Shown here: piece by piece, positions 46,453 to 55,376 of the stretch
Position numbering within the stretch: the stretch's first letter is position 1
Layout: every line of letters begins with the position of its first letter
Position numbers and translations under genes: made by a program
Source of the DNA: Carnobacterium pleistocenium FTR1
GTDB taxonomy: Bacteria > Bacillota > Bacilli > Lactobacillales > Carnobacteriaceae
NCBI RefSeq assembly: GCF_000744285.1
Contig: NZ_JQLQ01000002.1
Span: forward strand, 1,612,001 to 1,676,000
Direction: 5' to 3'
Length of the DNA: 64,000 nt
The notes under the pieces: model-generated
Databases searched by the model: none
The model's input: the letters and a program-made list of their open reading frames with translations, nothing else
What the model was told of the DNA's origin: nothing

Positions 46453-47034
46453 TTAATCAAATAATTTTTTTGAAACTGATGAAACAAGTTGTCCCTTAAT
46501 GTCTTTGATCAATTCATCAAAAAGATAATTGTATTGTATCCCATTTTTTTTAAGAATGAAGCCATTCTTTTTAGAAATGACTTCAGTTGAAGATTCAATA
46601 TTAGCTACTTTTTTGGCTGTATTATTAATCCAGTCAGTTGATACTTTATCTACCGAATTTTGACCTAATACCAATTCAATAGATTCACTATTTTTATGCT
46701 GCTGTAAAACCAGCAATAAAAATTGTTGAAATTCTGAATCTGTCCATTGATTCATTTGTTTTTCAGCTTCATTAAAAGCTGCTCTTAACACTTTTTGTTT
46801 TTCAGAAAGTATTTGATCTCTTTTATTGATTTGAAGCGTATGTTTATCTTGTTCAAATTGTCTTGCCAAACGAGAATCGATTAAAGTTACTTGTTTGGCT
46901 TTTTCTTCAGCTAACTTATCATCTGATTCTGATTGCATTTTTACATTTTCAGCTTCGGCTTTTTTTATTTTATCTTGCACTCCAGCTTTTTTATTTTCAA
47001 TTAAACGGTCTGTTAATAATTTCAAATCTGACAT
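46453..47034 (-). CDS. ntpE: V-type ATPase subunit E (peripheral stalk)
   Basis: Peripheral-stalk subunit pairing with NtpF. 193 residues: a long charged N-terminal helix (about 1-100, rich in K, E and Q) followed by a small alpha/beta domain with LVLGQNSVDKVSTDWINN near 120. Position between ntpK and ntpC is the standard one. Sequence conservation in this family is low; identification leans on architecture and operon order. Confidence 0.9.
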   Translation of the reverse strand: MSDLKLLTDRLIENKKAGVQDKIKKAEAENVKMQSESDDKLAEEKAKQVTLIDSRLARQFEQDKHTLQINKRDQILSEKQKVLRAAFNEAEKQMNQWTDSEFQQFLLLVLQQHKNSESIELVLGQNSVDKVSTDWINNTAKKVANIESSTEVISKKNGFILKKNGIQYNYLFDELIKDIKGQLVSSVSKKLFD

Positions 47035-47083
47035 TTTCCCGCCTCCATTCTTTCTCTTTTTACAATAAATGGAATTATTATTA

Positions 47084-47575
<492 letters not shown>

Positions 47576-47590
47576 TTAATATTCATTTTT

Positions 47591-49552
47591 TTATTTGTTG
47601 GTTCTATTTTTTAAATATATATGTTTTTCAAAAGTTTTAAAAGGACTTAACGCTCTTCCTCCTCCTTCGTAGAATTTACCGAAGAATTCAACATATTGAA
47701 GTCTTATTGTGTGAATATACGCACTTAAATATGTTAAGAAGATATTTAGTGAGTGTAAGACGATAAATAATAAGGCACCGATTGTGAATTTTAATGCCGT
47801 TGGAAAAATATCTACAATAGAATTAAATGCTACCGCAATACTCCCACCGGAAACTCCTAATGCCATTAAACGAGTATAACTTACTATATCTCCAATATAA
47901 TTGGTTGCGCCATAAATATTGTAAAGACCTAAACCAAAACCAGCTGCTTTATTATCAGATGCCAACATAGTCATCAAGATAATTCCAATGACATTTGCAA
48001 TAATCACAACATAAGAAATGGTTTGTACAAGATCATTATTCCAGAACGTCATATTGATTACTAAAAGACCAACTCCTAATAGAATAAGAGCCCATGCTGT
48101 TCCATCAATATAACTAGCTGCTCTTTGATGTTTACGCCATTTTATACCACCATTTAAAATCAACCCATAGACCAATTGGATAAATCCAAATACAACAGAT
48201 AAGATTAAAATGGTGATTACATCATTCGTAATGGACAATAATTGGAATGGCAAATCATACCCAAAGAAACTCCCATAAATAAATCCCCAAGCTATGACTG
48301 AATAAGATAAATAATGAAAGAGTTGAACAAAGTTTTGCATACTCTTTTCAAGCTTGAATAATTTTGAAGCGACTAAAGTTGCTACCCAGAGTAATATTCC
48401 ATACCCTAAATCAGCACTCATCATTCCGAAAAAGACAAAATAAAAAGGCATCATAAACGGAGTAGGGTCTACATCATCATATTTAGGCATACTGTACATT
48501 TCTGTAATGCTTTCAAAAGGTTTCACTAATTTATTATTCTTTAAGACGACTGGCACTTTAGCGTAGTCCTTAAATTTAATTTCATCCGCGATAACAACGT
48601 AATTTTCTTTCCCAACCTGTTCATCTAAAAGGCTATTCAATTCAGGAATTCGTTCCTCTTCTAACCAACCATTCAAAATAAATAAGTCATTACCATTTAG
48701 CAGCAAGGTTTTTCCAATTTCTCTTTCAACTAAATTATAATAATATTCCTCGCCTAGTTGCAACTCTCTTACTTTTTCTTTAAATGACCTTATTGTACCT
48801 TTAAGTTCATTTTCCTCTTTTTGTACATCTTTAATTTCTTTAAGCGCCGTCTTTAGTTCATCTTGTGGGTGCATCTTATATGGATAAACAAGTCTTGATA
48901 ATTGAAATTGATCAAAAACTTCTTCCGTTAAAGATGCTAAATTTGACGGTACTAAAATTAAATAAGAAGCTTCATCTTTATAATGAAATATCTTTTTAAA
49001 ATAGCTGTTTTCTACTGCTGCGACTGCTTCTTCAAAAGATTCAACATTACCAGAAGCTATGCTGCCAACAGTCCCATACATTAGCTGAAATGATTTCAAA
49101 TCATTGGGATTGAAATTCATATTCTGCCATTTACGAAAAAACTCTTCTTTTTCATTAAGATTTTTTTTCATCTGATCTAACTCAACTAGTCGTTTTTCAT
49201 TTTTTTCTAATTCAGTGATTGTTTGCTTCAAATCAGAATTAGCGACATACTGTTCAAGGTCTTCAAGAGTATACTCTTCACGACCTTTTTTTAATTTTTC
49301 AATCATACCTGGTTTAGCAATATGTTGTTTTAAAAAAAGCAATACTCCTTGAATTTCTTTTAACTTTTCCTCATAGATAACACGTTTTTGAGGTGCTGTA
49401 TCTGTTGAATAATATTCAAGTAATTCAGGTTCTTCTAAAGTAGATAATTCAACTAATTCAAGTCTTTGCAATTCTTGTACTGCCTTTAATAAAGAATCTT
49501 TATTTCCTTGTTCAGCTAAAAGTGTCATTTGTTTCATTTTAGCTATTGCCAT
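47591..49552 (-). CDS. ntpI: V-type ATPase membrane stator subunit I (a-subunit)
   Basis: Provides the ion half-channels beside the c-ring. 653 residues: soluble N-terminal half (about 1-340) with coiled coils, and a C-terminal membrane half with about seven or eight helices from MMPFYFVFFGMMSADLGYG near 370. The conserved arginine needed for ion transfer is in DIVSYTRLMALGVSGG near 550. Overlaps ntpF by 14 nt. Confidence 0.94.
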   Translation of the reverse strand: MAIAKMKQMTLLAEQGNKDSLLKAVQELQRLELVELSTLEEPELLEYYSTDTAPQKRVIYEEKLKEIQGVLLFLKQHIAKPGMIEKLKKGREEYTLEDLEQYVANSDLKQTITELEKNEKRLVELDQMKKNLNEKEEFFRKWQNMNFNPNDLKSFQLMYGTVGSIASGNVESFEEAVAAVENSYFKKIFHYKDEASYLILVPSNLASLTEEVFDQFQLSRLVYPYKMHPQDELKTALKEIKDVQKEENELKGTIRSFKEKVRELQLGEEYYYNLVEREIGKTLLLNGNDLFILNGWLEEERIPELNSLLDEQVGKENYVVIADEIKFKDYAKVPVVLKNNKLVKPFESITEMYSMPKYDDVDPTPFMMPFYFVFFGMMSADLGYGILLWVATLVASKLFKLEKSMQNFVQLFHYLSYSVIAWGFIYGSFFGYDLPFQLLSITNDVITILILSVVFGFIQLVYGLILNGGIKWRKHQRAASYIDGTAWALILLGVGLLVINMTFWNNDLVQTISYVVIIANVIGIILMTMLASDNKAAGFGLGLYNIYGATNYIGDIVSYTRLMALGVSGGSIAVAFNSIVDIFPTALKFTIGALLFIVLHSLNIFLTYLSAYIHTIRLQYVEFFGKFYEGGGRALSPFKTFEKHIYLKNRTNK

Positions 49553-49865
49553 AGTGAGTGCTTACCTCCTTTACAATATGATCAACAACACTATTTTGTT
49601 TGTTTTCTACCGATTTAAGCATCGCTTCTGTTTCAATAGATAATTCTTGATCAACTGTTTGCTTTACTTCTGCTAACTGATCACGATAAATGGCTTGTTG
49701 ACTAGCTTCGTAATCTTGTAATTCTTGTTGCATATTTTGATCATTTTCTTTGATTCTTTCTTTAATAGACTGATTGATTTCTTGAATTTTTTCTTCTCCA
49801 TTAATCTCAATTTGTCGGGCTCTCTCTTCTGCTTCTTTTACATATTCAATTACTTCCAAACTCAT
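49539..49865 (-). CDS. ntpF: V-type ATPase peripheral stalk subunit NtpF (subunit G/H-like)
   Basis: First gene of the ntp operon. 108 residues, one long charged coiled-coil helix (KEAEERARQIEINGEEKIQE near 11, then Q/E/K-rich repeats) that pairs with NtpE in the peripheral stalk. Little else is conserved, so the call rests on coiled-coil composition, length and being upstream of and overlapping ntpI. ATG at 49865 with GGGGGTG 5 nt upstream, at the end of a structured leader. Confidence 0.85.
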   Translation of the reverse strand: MSLEVIEYVKEAEERARQIEINGEEKIQEINQSIKERIKENDQNMQQELQDYEASQQAIYRDQLAEVKQTVDQELSIETEAMLKSVENKQNSVVDHIVKEVSTHYGNS

Positions 49866-49886
49866 CTTTACACCCCCTTAAAATAC

Positions 49887-49954
49887 AAAAAAAGACATCG
49901 CTTAAGGAATCTTCTTCTCACCCCTTGAAGAAAATATCCTTGAAAGCTAATGCC
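49887..49954 (-). promoter_or_regulatory. Attenuator-like hairpin or riboswitch expression platform in the ntp leader
   Basis: On the minus strand the leader RNA folds into one long hairpin: GGCAT/ATGTC, GCTT/AAGC, AAGGA/TCCTT and ATTTTCTTC/GAAGAAGAT pair in order with small bulges (49894-49954, loop near 49917-49925), followed directly by seven Ts (49887-49893). It lies between the promoter and the ribosome site of ntpF, so it would stop transcription before the operon unless refolded. A 14-codon frame without ribosome site (49918-49962) spans the 5' arm. What signal it reads is not shown by the sequence. Confidence 0.65.
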
Positions 49955-49981
49955 CCAACCATTTTTTATTTAACTATCAAT

Positions 49982-50010
49982 AATTTAACATAGGATTCAC
50001 TCATTGTCAA
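49982..50010 (-). promoter_or_regulatory. Strong sigmaA promoter of the ntp operon
   Basis: Minus strand: perfect -35 TTGACA (50005-50010), exactly 17 nt, -10 TAAATT (49982-49987). Start of transcription expected near 49975. Confidence 0.85.
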
Positions 50011-50197
50011 GTTATAAACTCTTAATAGTCAACGTTTAGAGCATTATTTCAGCCATATAATTTTCTCATTAGCATTCATTATATATGAAGAAAATTTAAC
50101 AATATACTTAGATTCCCAAAAGAAGTAAAACTACTTTCATTAGTATATCGACTGTTTATTTTACTTATTAAGGCTTTGTTGAGTTAAAGAACACTGC

Positions 50198-51067
50198 TTA
50201 TTTTCTTGTTTTCCCAAATGAGAATAGTGCAACCGATCCAAATCCAGTATGTGTCGCAATTGTAGGGCCATAAGGGTGTATTTGTATATCTTTCACCTTT
50301 ATTTTTGATTCGATTTCGTTTTTGATCCATTCAGCTTCTTCTGGGACACCAACATGACCAATAAAGATAGTTTGATCCTCAGGGTTCACCATACCCTCAA
50401 TGGTTTTATTAATTAAGTAGTGTAATGATTTTTTTCTTCCTCTAACTTTAGCAAAAGGAACTAAACCACCTTTTTCATTTATAACGATAATAGGTTTAAC
50501 ATTTAGAACACTTCCAAGTGTTGCGGAGACAGACGAAATTCTTCCACTACGTTCAAGATGTTTAATATCATCAACTGTTACCCATGAATGAAGTTTCATT
50601 TTATTGTCTTCTATCCAGGTTACAACTTCTGCTAAAGATTGACCTTCTTTTTTTCTATTTACAGCTTCATACACTAAAAGTCCTTCTCCCAAGCAAGCAG
50701 CTTTACTATCAATAATCGTTATATTTACTTGTTCATACGTTTCTTTCAGCATTTCTACAGCTGCTACGGCATTATTGTACGAACCACTTAAAGCTGAAGA
50801 TAAACCTAAAAATATCACAGGTTGTCCTTTAACAACATATTTTTTGAAGACTTCTATAAATGTTCCAATATTAACTTGAGAACTGGTAGCTTTCGCACCA
50901 TTTTTTAAAGCCTCAAAAAAAGCATCTCTATCAAAGCTTTCTCCCATATCATCTAGAAGATCTTTTCCTTCAAGATTGATCATTAACTTTATAATTTCGA
51001 TATCGTTATTTTTTATAAAAGCTAAAGGCAAATCACAACATGAATCTGCAATAATTTTATAATCCAT
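50198..51067 (-). CDS. DegV-family fatty-acid-binding protein (FakB type)
   Basis: A 289-residue EDD-fold protein that holds a fatty acid for phosphorylation by FakA. DegV hallmarks: IIADSCCDLPLAFIKNNDIE at the start, GAKATSSQVNIGTF near 58, and the ligand pocket LGLSSALSGSYNNA near 85, followed by DIKHLERSGRIS near 165 and a HTGFGSVALF end near 275. The FakA candidate is at 25308-26981. Which fatty acids it prefers is unknown. ATG at 51067 with AAAGGAG 8 nt upstream. Confidence 0.92.
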   Translation of the reverse strand: MDYKIIADSCCDLPLAFIKNNDIEIIKLMINLEGKDLLDDMGESFDRDAFFEALKNGAKATSSQVNIGTFIEVFKKYVVKGQPVIFLGLSSALSGSYNNAVAAVEMLKETYEQVNITIIDSKAACLGEGLLVYEAVNRKKEGQSLAEVVTWIEDNKMKLHSWVTVDDIKHLERSGRISSVSATLGSVLNVKPIIVINEKGGLVPFAKVRGRKKSLHYLINKTIEGMVNPEDQTIFIGHVGVPEEAEWIKNEIESKIKVKDIQIHPYGPTIATHTGFGSVALFSFGKTRK

Positions 51068-51162
51068 TATTAAAACTCCTTTTTCATAAATCTATAGATT
51101 CTTACTTTTCATTATGCCATTTTTCCAGAAAAATAGAAACTTTTTAAAAAAAATTAAACAGC

Positions 51163-51213
51163 TTGCTTTGTTGAACGTTTGTTCGTATAATATAATTATC
51201 AAACAAACGTTCG
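51163..51213 (+). promoter_or_regulatory. Promoter with two SOS-type boxes upstream of the YolD-like gene
   Basis: TTGCTT (51163-51168), 17-nt spacer, perfect TATAAT (51186-51191). The spacer contains TGAACGTTTGTTCG (51172-51185), one mismatch at the outer base from the Gram-positive LexA pattern CGAAC-N4-GTTCG. CAAACAAACGTTCG (51200-51213) lies between -10 and start. The two form an inverted repeat (GAACGTTTGTT and AACAAACGTTC). LexA control is likely; a TetR-type operator is an alternative. Confidence 0.65.
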
Positions 51214-51224
51214 GAGGAATTCAG

Positions 51225-51551
51225 ATGAAAAAAAACACAGTAGAAGAGCAAGTTCATCCCTTTAACTTTTTGCAAAAAAAATTCTTTTTATCTAATGCAA
51301 CCAATGAAATGGCTTTTTTTCCGCAAATGCCTAAAGAACAGATTACTTTTTTCTTGAATCAAGCTTTTACTAAAAAGAAGAAAATCACTTTACAATTGAA
51401 TCAATTAAAAAATAGATCATATTTAACTGAAGCTACTGGTTACATTAGATACACTCCTTTTAAAAAATCACAAATTGTTTTAGAAAATCCTCTTACTCAT
51501 GTGACTTATCTGATCCATCCCAGTGATATAAGGTATATCCGACTACCTTAA
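51225..51551 (+). CDS. YolD-like small protein, probably SOS-induced
   Basis: A 108-residue soluble protein. The C-terminal half (KKITLQLNQLKNRSYLTEA, then TGYIRYTPFKKSQIVLENP and HPSDIRYIRLP) follows the beta-rich pattern of the YolD-like family, which often accompanies Y-family DNA polymerases in Firmicutes; the family call is moderate. No polymerase gene adjoins it here. ATG at 51225 with CGGAGGAA 6-7 nt upstream; the track-like longer frame from 51114 would cross the promoter. Monocistronic, diverging from the DegV gene. Confidence 0.7.
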   Translation: MKKNTVEEQVHPFNFLQKKFFLSNATNEMAFFPQMPKEQITFFLNQAFTKKKKITLQLNQLKNRSYLTEATGYIRYTPFKKSQIVLENPLTHVTYLIHPSDIRYIRLP

Positions 51552-51610
51552 ATCACTTTTTACTTAGTTCTCTAAGTAGTTCTTTACTTTATAGCTGATT
51601 TTAAAAAAAA

Positions 51611-51663
51611 CTCTCCTTAGCTAAATTAGATCAAGCTTCATCTAATTTAATCACTAAGGAGAG
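51611..51663. terminator. Bidirectional terminator YolD-like gene/opuC operon
   Basis: CTCTCCTTAG (51611-51620) pairs with CTAAGGAGAG (51654-51663) and an inner CTAAATTAGAT/ATCTAATTTA stem; A-run and T-run at the flanks. Confidence 0.88.
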
Positions 51664-51714
51664 TTTTTTTTTAATTGGCTCGCTAATTTTTAAACTTACT
51701 TAGTACATAACCAG

Positions 51715-52386
51715 TTAGGACAATCTTTTATTGTTTTTTGTTGGATCTAATTTTTTCTCGATCCATCCTAATGCCAAATCACTAATCACTGCCATCAATG
51801 CAGTTGGAATTGCACCTGCAAGAATAATAGCTCCTCCATCGGTTACATTTACTCCTCGAGTAATAATATCACCTAAACCACCGGCACCAATAAAGGTCCC
51901 AATTGCCGTTACACCAATACCGACTACCATAGCATTACGAATCCCAGCCATGATAACAGATAAAGCTAACGGAAGTTCAACCATGTAGGTTAACTGCCAT
52001 CTTGTCATCCCCATTCCTTTACCTGAGTCTAAAATATTTTCATCTACGCTTTGAACTCCTGCATAGGTATTTTTAATGATTGGCAATAATGAATAGAGAA
52101 ATACGGTTGTAATAACAGTATTTACACCTAAACCAAGGCCTAACATTAAAATAGACAACATTGCTAATGAAGGAATCGTTTGAATCACGTTAGCAGCCCC
52201 TATTACCCAGTCTGCTAATTTCCCATGACGAGAAATCCAGAACCCAAGAGGAACGCCAATAATTCCGGCAAAAAGCACACCGTAAATCGATATCAAGAAG
52301 TGGCGAAGAAATTGACTCCAAATATATAGACCATTTTCTGAGAAGTAATAAAATAATTGTTCCCATAAACTCATTTGTGCCATCAT
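51715..52386 (-). CDS. opuCD: Osmoprotectant ABC transporter permease OpuCD
   Basis: One of two membrane subunits of an OpuC/OpuB-type importer for glycine betaine, carnitine or choline. 223 residues with five or six helices and the ATPase-coupling EAA loop (DSGKGMGMTRWQLTYMVELP, near residue 123). [20 protein letters not shown] near 155 is typical. The start ATG overlaps the binding-protein stop (TAATG). Confidence 0.88.
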   Translation of the reverse strand: MMAQMSLWEQLFYYFSENGLYIWSQFLRHFLISIYGVLFAGIIGVPLGFWISRHGKLADWVIGAANVIQTIPSLAMLSILMLGLGLGVNTVITTVFLYSLLPIIKNTYAGVQSVDENILDSGKGMGMTRWQLTYMVELPLALSVIMAGIRNAMVVGIGVTAIGTFIGAGGLGDIITRGVNVTDGGAIILAGAIPTALMAVISDLALGWIEKKLDPTKNNKRLS

Positions 52387-53327
52387 TATTGTTCGCCCCC
52401 TTCCATTACTTCAACTGCTTCAAAGTAATTATTTTCTTCTAAAAAATCATCTGCTACAACTTTAGGTTCAATTAAATTATTATCTGAAATATAGTTTAAT
52501 TCTTGCATTTCTTCATCTGTTATAGAGTTTTGTAATTTCAATAAAACTTCATTTAATTCAGGATAAGCTTCTAATACTTCGAAGGTCGCAACCGGGCTTG
52601 CATCATATGGTGGAAATAACTGTCTATCATCTTCCAATACAACTAAGTCATAACTTCTAATACGACCATCAGTTGAATATCCTAATACCACATCCATCTC
52701 TCCGGCTTGCAAGGCATTATAGACTAGCCCAACTTGCATAGGATAAACACGATTAAAATCGAAACCATACGTGTTTAAAAAAGCATCATAACCGTCTCCT
52801 TCACGTTGAATCCAAGATGTATCTACTCCCGCATCTAATTCACTAGCTATATCTTCTAAATCGCTAATGGTAACTAAGTCATATTGATCCGCGAGTTCTT
52901 GTGTCACCATAAAGGCATACGTATTTGCAAAACCATATGACGGAAACCATTTTTGGTCAAATTCATCATCAAATCCAGCTACTACAAGTTCCAATGCTTT
53001 TTCAGGATCAGTAATTGGATCTTGTCCTAGCTCACCAGTTAAAGAAGTTCCTGTGTATTTTATTGAGGCTATATTGGCATCTCCACCAACTAAAGCTTGA
53101 TGATTTAAAGAAGATGAGCCTAAATTATTTACGATTTGAGCATCTATGTCAATGTAATGCTCAACCATTCCTTCAACAATATAACCAATAATTTGCTGTT
53201 CTGTCGTTGAACCACCTGTAATCGTGATTCCTTCTTCATTAAATCCACTACCTAACCCTGGTAACGAGCAACTGCTTAATACTGTTGCTGTCAGAAAAAG
53301 GGCAGCAATTTTTTGAATTTTCTTCAT
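52386..53327 (-). CDS. opuCC: Osmoprotectant-binding lipoprotein OpuCC
   Basis: Extracellular substrate-binding subunit anchored by lipid. 313 residues: signal peptide with lipobox LSSCS (cysteine near residue 20), then the OpuAC/ProX-type domain with ITGGSTTEQQIIGYIVEGMV near 34 and a DVVLGYSTDGRI region near 205. Ligand-class residues resemble the choline/carnitine/betaine OpuBC-OpuCC branch, but the exact ligand is not decided. ATG at 53327 with GGAGGG 8 nt upstream; the frame opening at 53348 overlaps the preceding gene's ribosome region. Confidence 0.88.
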   Translation of the reverse strand: MKKIQKIAALFLTATVLSSCSLPGLGSGFNEEGITITGGSTTEQQIIGYIVEGMVEHYIDIDAQIVNNLGSSSLNHQALVGGDANIASIKYTGTSLTGELGQDPITDPEKALELVVAGFDDEFDQKWFPSYGFANTYAFMVTQELADQYDLVTISDLEDIASELDAGVDTSWIQREGDGYDAFLNTYGFDFNRVYPMQVGLVYNALQAGEMDVVLGYSTDGRIRSYDLVVLEDDRQLFPPYDASPVATFEVLEAYPELNEVLLKLQNSITDEEMQELNYISDNNLIEPKVVADDFLEENNYFEAVEVMEGGEQ

Positions 53328-53340
53328 AGTTGAAGCCCTC

Positions 53341-53976
53341 CTATTCATTTCCTTGCACAGTTCTAGGTGTTACTTTCTTTTCTAATTTTCCTAGTCCAAA
53401 GTCTGTTAACAGTGCAAGAATAGTTACAGGGATGGTCCCACCAATAATTAGACTGGGAATAAAAAGATTTAATCCATTAAAGATAAAATCACCTAATCCT
53501 CCAGCACCTATAAATGATGCTAAAGCAGCCCAAGATATAACATAAACACCTGATAACCGGACTCCTGCCATAATAACTGGCGCAGCTTGAGGTAACTCAA
53601 CACGACGAATCATCTGTAGATTGGTCATTCCCATCCCTTTACCTGCGTCACGTAAATTAACATCTACTCCATTCATACCAATATAAGTATTTCTCAAAAT
53701 AGGCAATAATGAATAGATAAATAATGCAGCGATTGCCGGTACTTTTCCAATTCCAAACAATGGAATCATTAAAGCTAGTAATGCTAAAGATGGGACGGTT
53801 TGTAGAATGGTAGCTAGACCAATAATAAATTTGGCGCTTTTTTCAAATCTCGTTAACATTACCCCCAAAGGGACAGCTACGATTACACCTAGCAATAACG
53901 CAAATGCTGAAATATAAAAATGTTCCCATGTCTTCAGGAGCAAGTCAGAGCCATTTGTTGCAAAAAATTCAGCCAT
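53341..53976 (-). CDS. opuCB: Osmoprotectant ABC transporter permease OpuCB
   Basis: Second permease of the importer. 211 residues with about five membrane helices and an EAA loop [20 protein letters not shown] near 112 nearly the same as in OpuCD, as usual for this paralogous pair. 14 nt after the ATPase gene. Confidence 0.88.
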   Translation of the reverse strand: MAEFFATNGSDLLLKTWEHFYISAFALLLGVIVAVPLGVMLTRFEKSAKFIIGLATILQTVPSLALLALMIPLFGIGKVPAIAALFIYSLLPILRNTYIGMNGVDVNLRDAGKGMGMTNLQMIRRVELPQAAPVIMAGVRLSGVYVISWAALASFIGAGGLGDFIFNGLNLFIPSLIIGGTIPVTILALLTDFGLGKLEKKVTPRTVQGNE

Positions 53977-53990
53977 TATTTTCCCCTCCT

Positions 53991-55172
53991 TTAATCATTA
54001 ATTTCCTCAGGACTGGTCGTTTCAAGTGCACTAACTTTTTCGCCTTTTTCTTCTTCTTCGCCCCATATTGTATCGTAAACAATATCCACTAATGATGTAC
54101 GAGTAACCAGACCAATTAATCGATTTTTATCATCAACAACTGGAATATTTTTAAATCCACGTTTCAATATTTTTTGAACAGTATCTCTCAAAAAGGTTCC
54201 TTCTCGGACAAAAGAAACTTCTTCTTTCATAATATCCCCTACACTTGTAGCGTGTTTGCGGTTACGATTGATTATTTCAATGTCTACATATCCCTTTAGG
54301 ACACCCGAATCATCCGTAACAAATAACGAATCTACTCGTTTATCTCTCATCAAACGTATAGCTTCTGAAAGAGTTTTCCCAGGAGTTACTGAGACTGGAT
54401 TCTTTATCATCACTTGGTCTACTGTTTGGATATTTGGCCTAGCCATGATCAATCGATCCTCGCCAATAAAATCTTCTACAAATTGATTAGCCGGTTCAGC
54501 CAATATATTATCGGGCGTGTCGAATTGTACTACGCGTCCGTTTTGCATAATAACAATACGATCAGCTAATTTTAGAGCTTCATCCATATCATGAGTCACA
54601 AAAATAAATGTTTTCCCCATCTCTTTTTGTAGCTCTTTTACTAATTCTTGTAAAGCATCTCTAGTAATTGGATCCAGTGCTCCGAATGGTTCATCCATCA
54701 AAATAATATCTTGATCAGCTGCTAAGGCACGAATAACACCAATTCTTTGCTGTTGTCCTCCTGAAAGTTCACCTGGATAGCGCGCTAGGAATTCTTTTGG
54801 CATATCTACTTTTGCAAGTAGTCGTTCAGCGGATTCTCGCTGCTCTTCCTCTGACCATTTTAATAGTTTAGGAACCATCACAATATTGTCATAGATTGTC
54901 ATGTGAGGCATTAGGCCGATTTGTTGAATAACATAACCAATTTTCCTTCTTAATTGAACAGGATCTTTCTCCATAATATCTTCTCCATCAATTAAAATCT
55001 GACCTGACGTTGGCTCGATCATTCGATTTATCATTCTCATTGAAGTTGTTTTACCACTTCCACTTGTACCAATAAAAACAATAAACTCTCCATCATTAAA
55101 TGTGAGGTTAATATTATCAACGGCTTTTTTTCCACCTTTATATACTTTGGAAATATTTTTAAATTCTATCAA
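53991..55172 (-). CDS. opuCA: Osmoprotectant ABC transporter ATPase OpuCA
   Basis: Cytosolic ATPase, 393 residues: Walker [14 protein letters not shown] at about 35, signature [15 protein letters not shown] near 134, Walker [13 protein letters not shown] near 155, and two CBS domains (about 255-375) that in OpuC proteins regulate transport by binding cyclic di-AMP. The TTG at 55172 has GAGGTG 6 nt upstream and gives the family start [19 protein letters not shown]; the frame goes on to 55235, across the -10 box. First gene of opuCA-CB-CC-CD. Confidence 0.92.
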   Translation of the reverse strand: MIEFKNISKVYKGGKKAVDNINLTFNDGEFIVFIGTSGSGKTTSMRMINRMIEPTSGQILIDGEDIMEKDPVQLRRKIGYVIQQIGLMPHMTIYDNIVMVPKLLKWSEEEQRESAERLLAKVDMPKEFLARYPGELSGGQQQRIGVIRALAADQDIILMDEPFGALDPITRDALQELVKELQKEMGKTFIFVTHDMDEALKLADRIVIMQNGRVVQFDTPDNILAEPANQFVEDFIGEDRLIMARPNIQTVDQVMIKNPVSVTPGKTLSEAIRLMRDKRVDSLFVTDDSGVLKGYVDIEIINRNRKHATSVGDIMKEEVSFVREGTFLRDTVQKILKRGFKNIPVVDDKNRLIGLVTRTSLVDIVYDTIWGEEEEKGEKVSALETTSPEEIND

Positions 55173-55221
55173 TCCATTCACCTCATTAGTATAATTTCTT
55201 TTTTTTACTATCAACAATTTT

Positions 55222-55250
55222 ATTATCTCAAACATTTTCTATTCATTCAA
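55222..55250 (-). promoter_or_regulatory. Promoter of the opuC operon
   Basis: Minus strand: -35 TTGAAT (55245-55250), 17-nt spacer, -10 GATAAT (55222-55227), 50 nt upstream of the TTG start. Confidence 0.6.
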
Positions 55251-55376
55251 ACTTACTGATTTTTCTATGAAAAAGCAAGTTAAGATTAGTATTTAGATTT
55301 CCTGAGCTCATAATAAACTGCGACTTATACGTAACAATCAAATCATTTTATTTTCAATTACTTATTTCAGTTTGGT

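Larger units (their letters stand above)
49866..50197. other. Leader and upstream region of the ntp operon
   Basis: About 330 nt without a gene. Bases 49866-49975 are the ntp leader (hairpin listed separately) and 49982-50010 the promoter. From 50011 to 50197 the sequence is AT-rich and shows no gene and no clear terminator for the DegV gene. Confidence 0.6.

Noticed and set aside
49918-49962. 14-codon leader peptide in the ntp leader
   Set aside because: No Shine-Dalgarno and only about 13 nt from the expected transcription start; kept only as a remark, not as a gene.
51173-51212. Inverted repeat upstream of the YolD-like gene as a transposon end
   Set aside because: It frames a perfect -10 box and matches SOS-type half-sites; no transposase or target duplication nearby.
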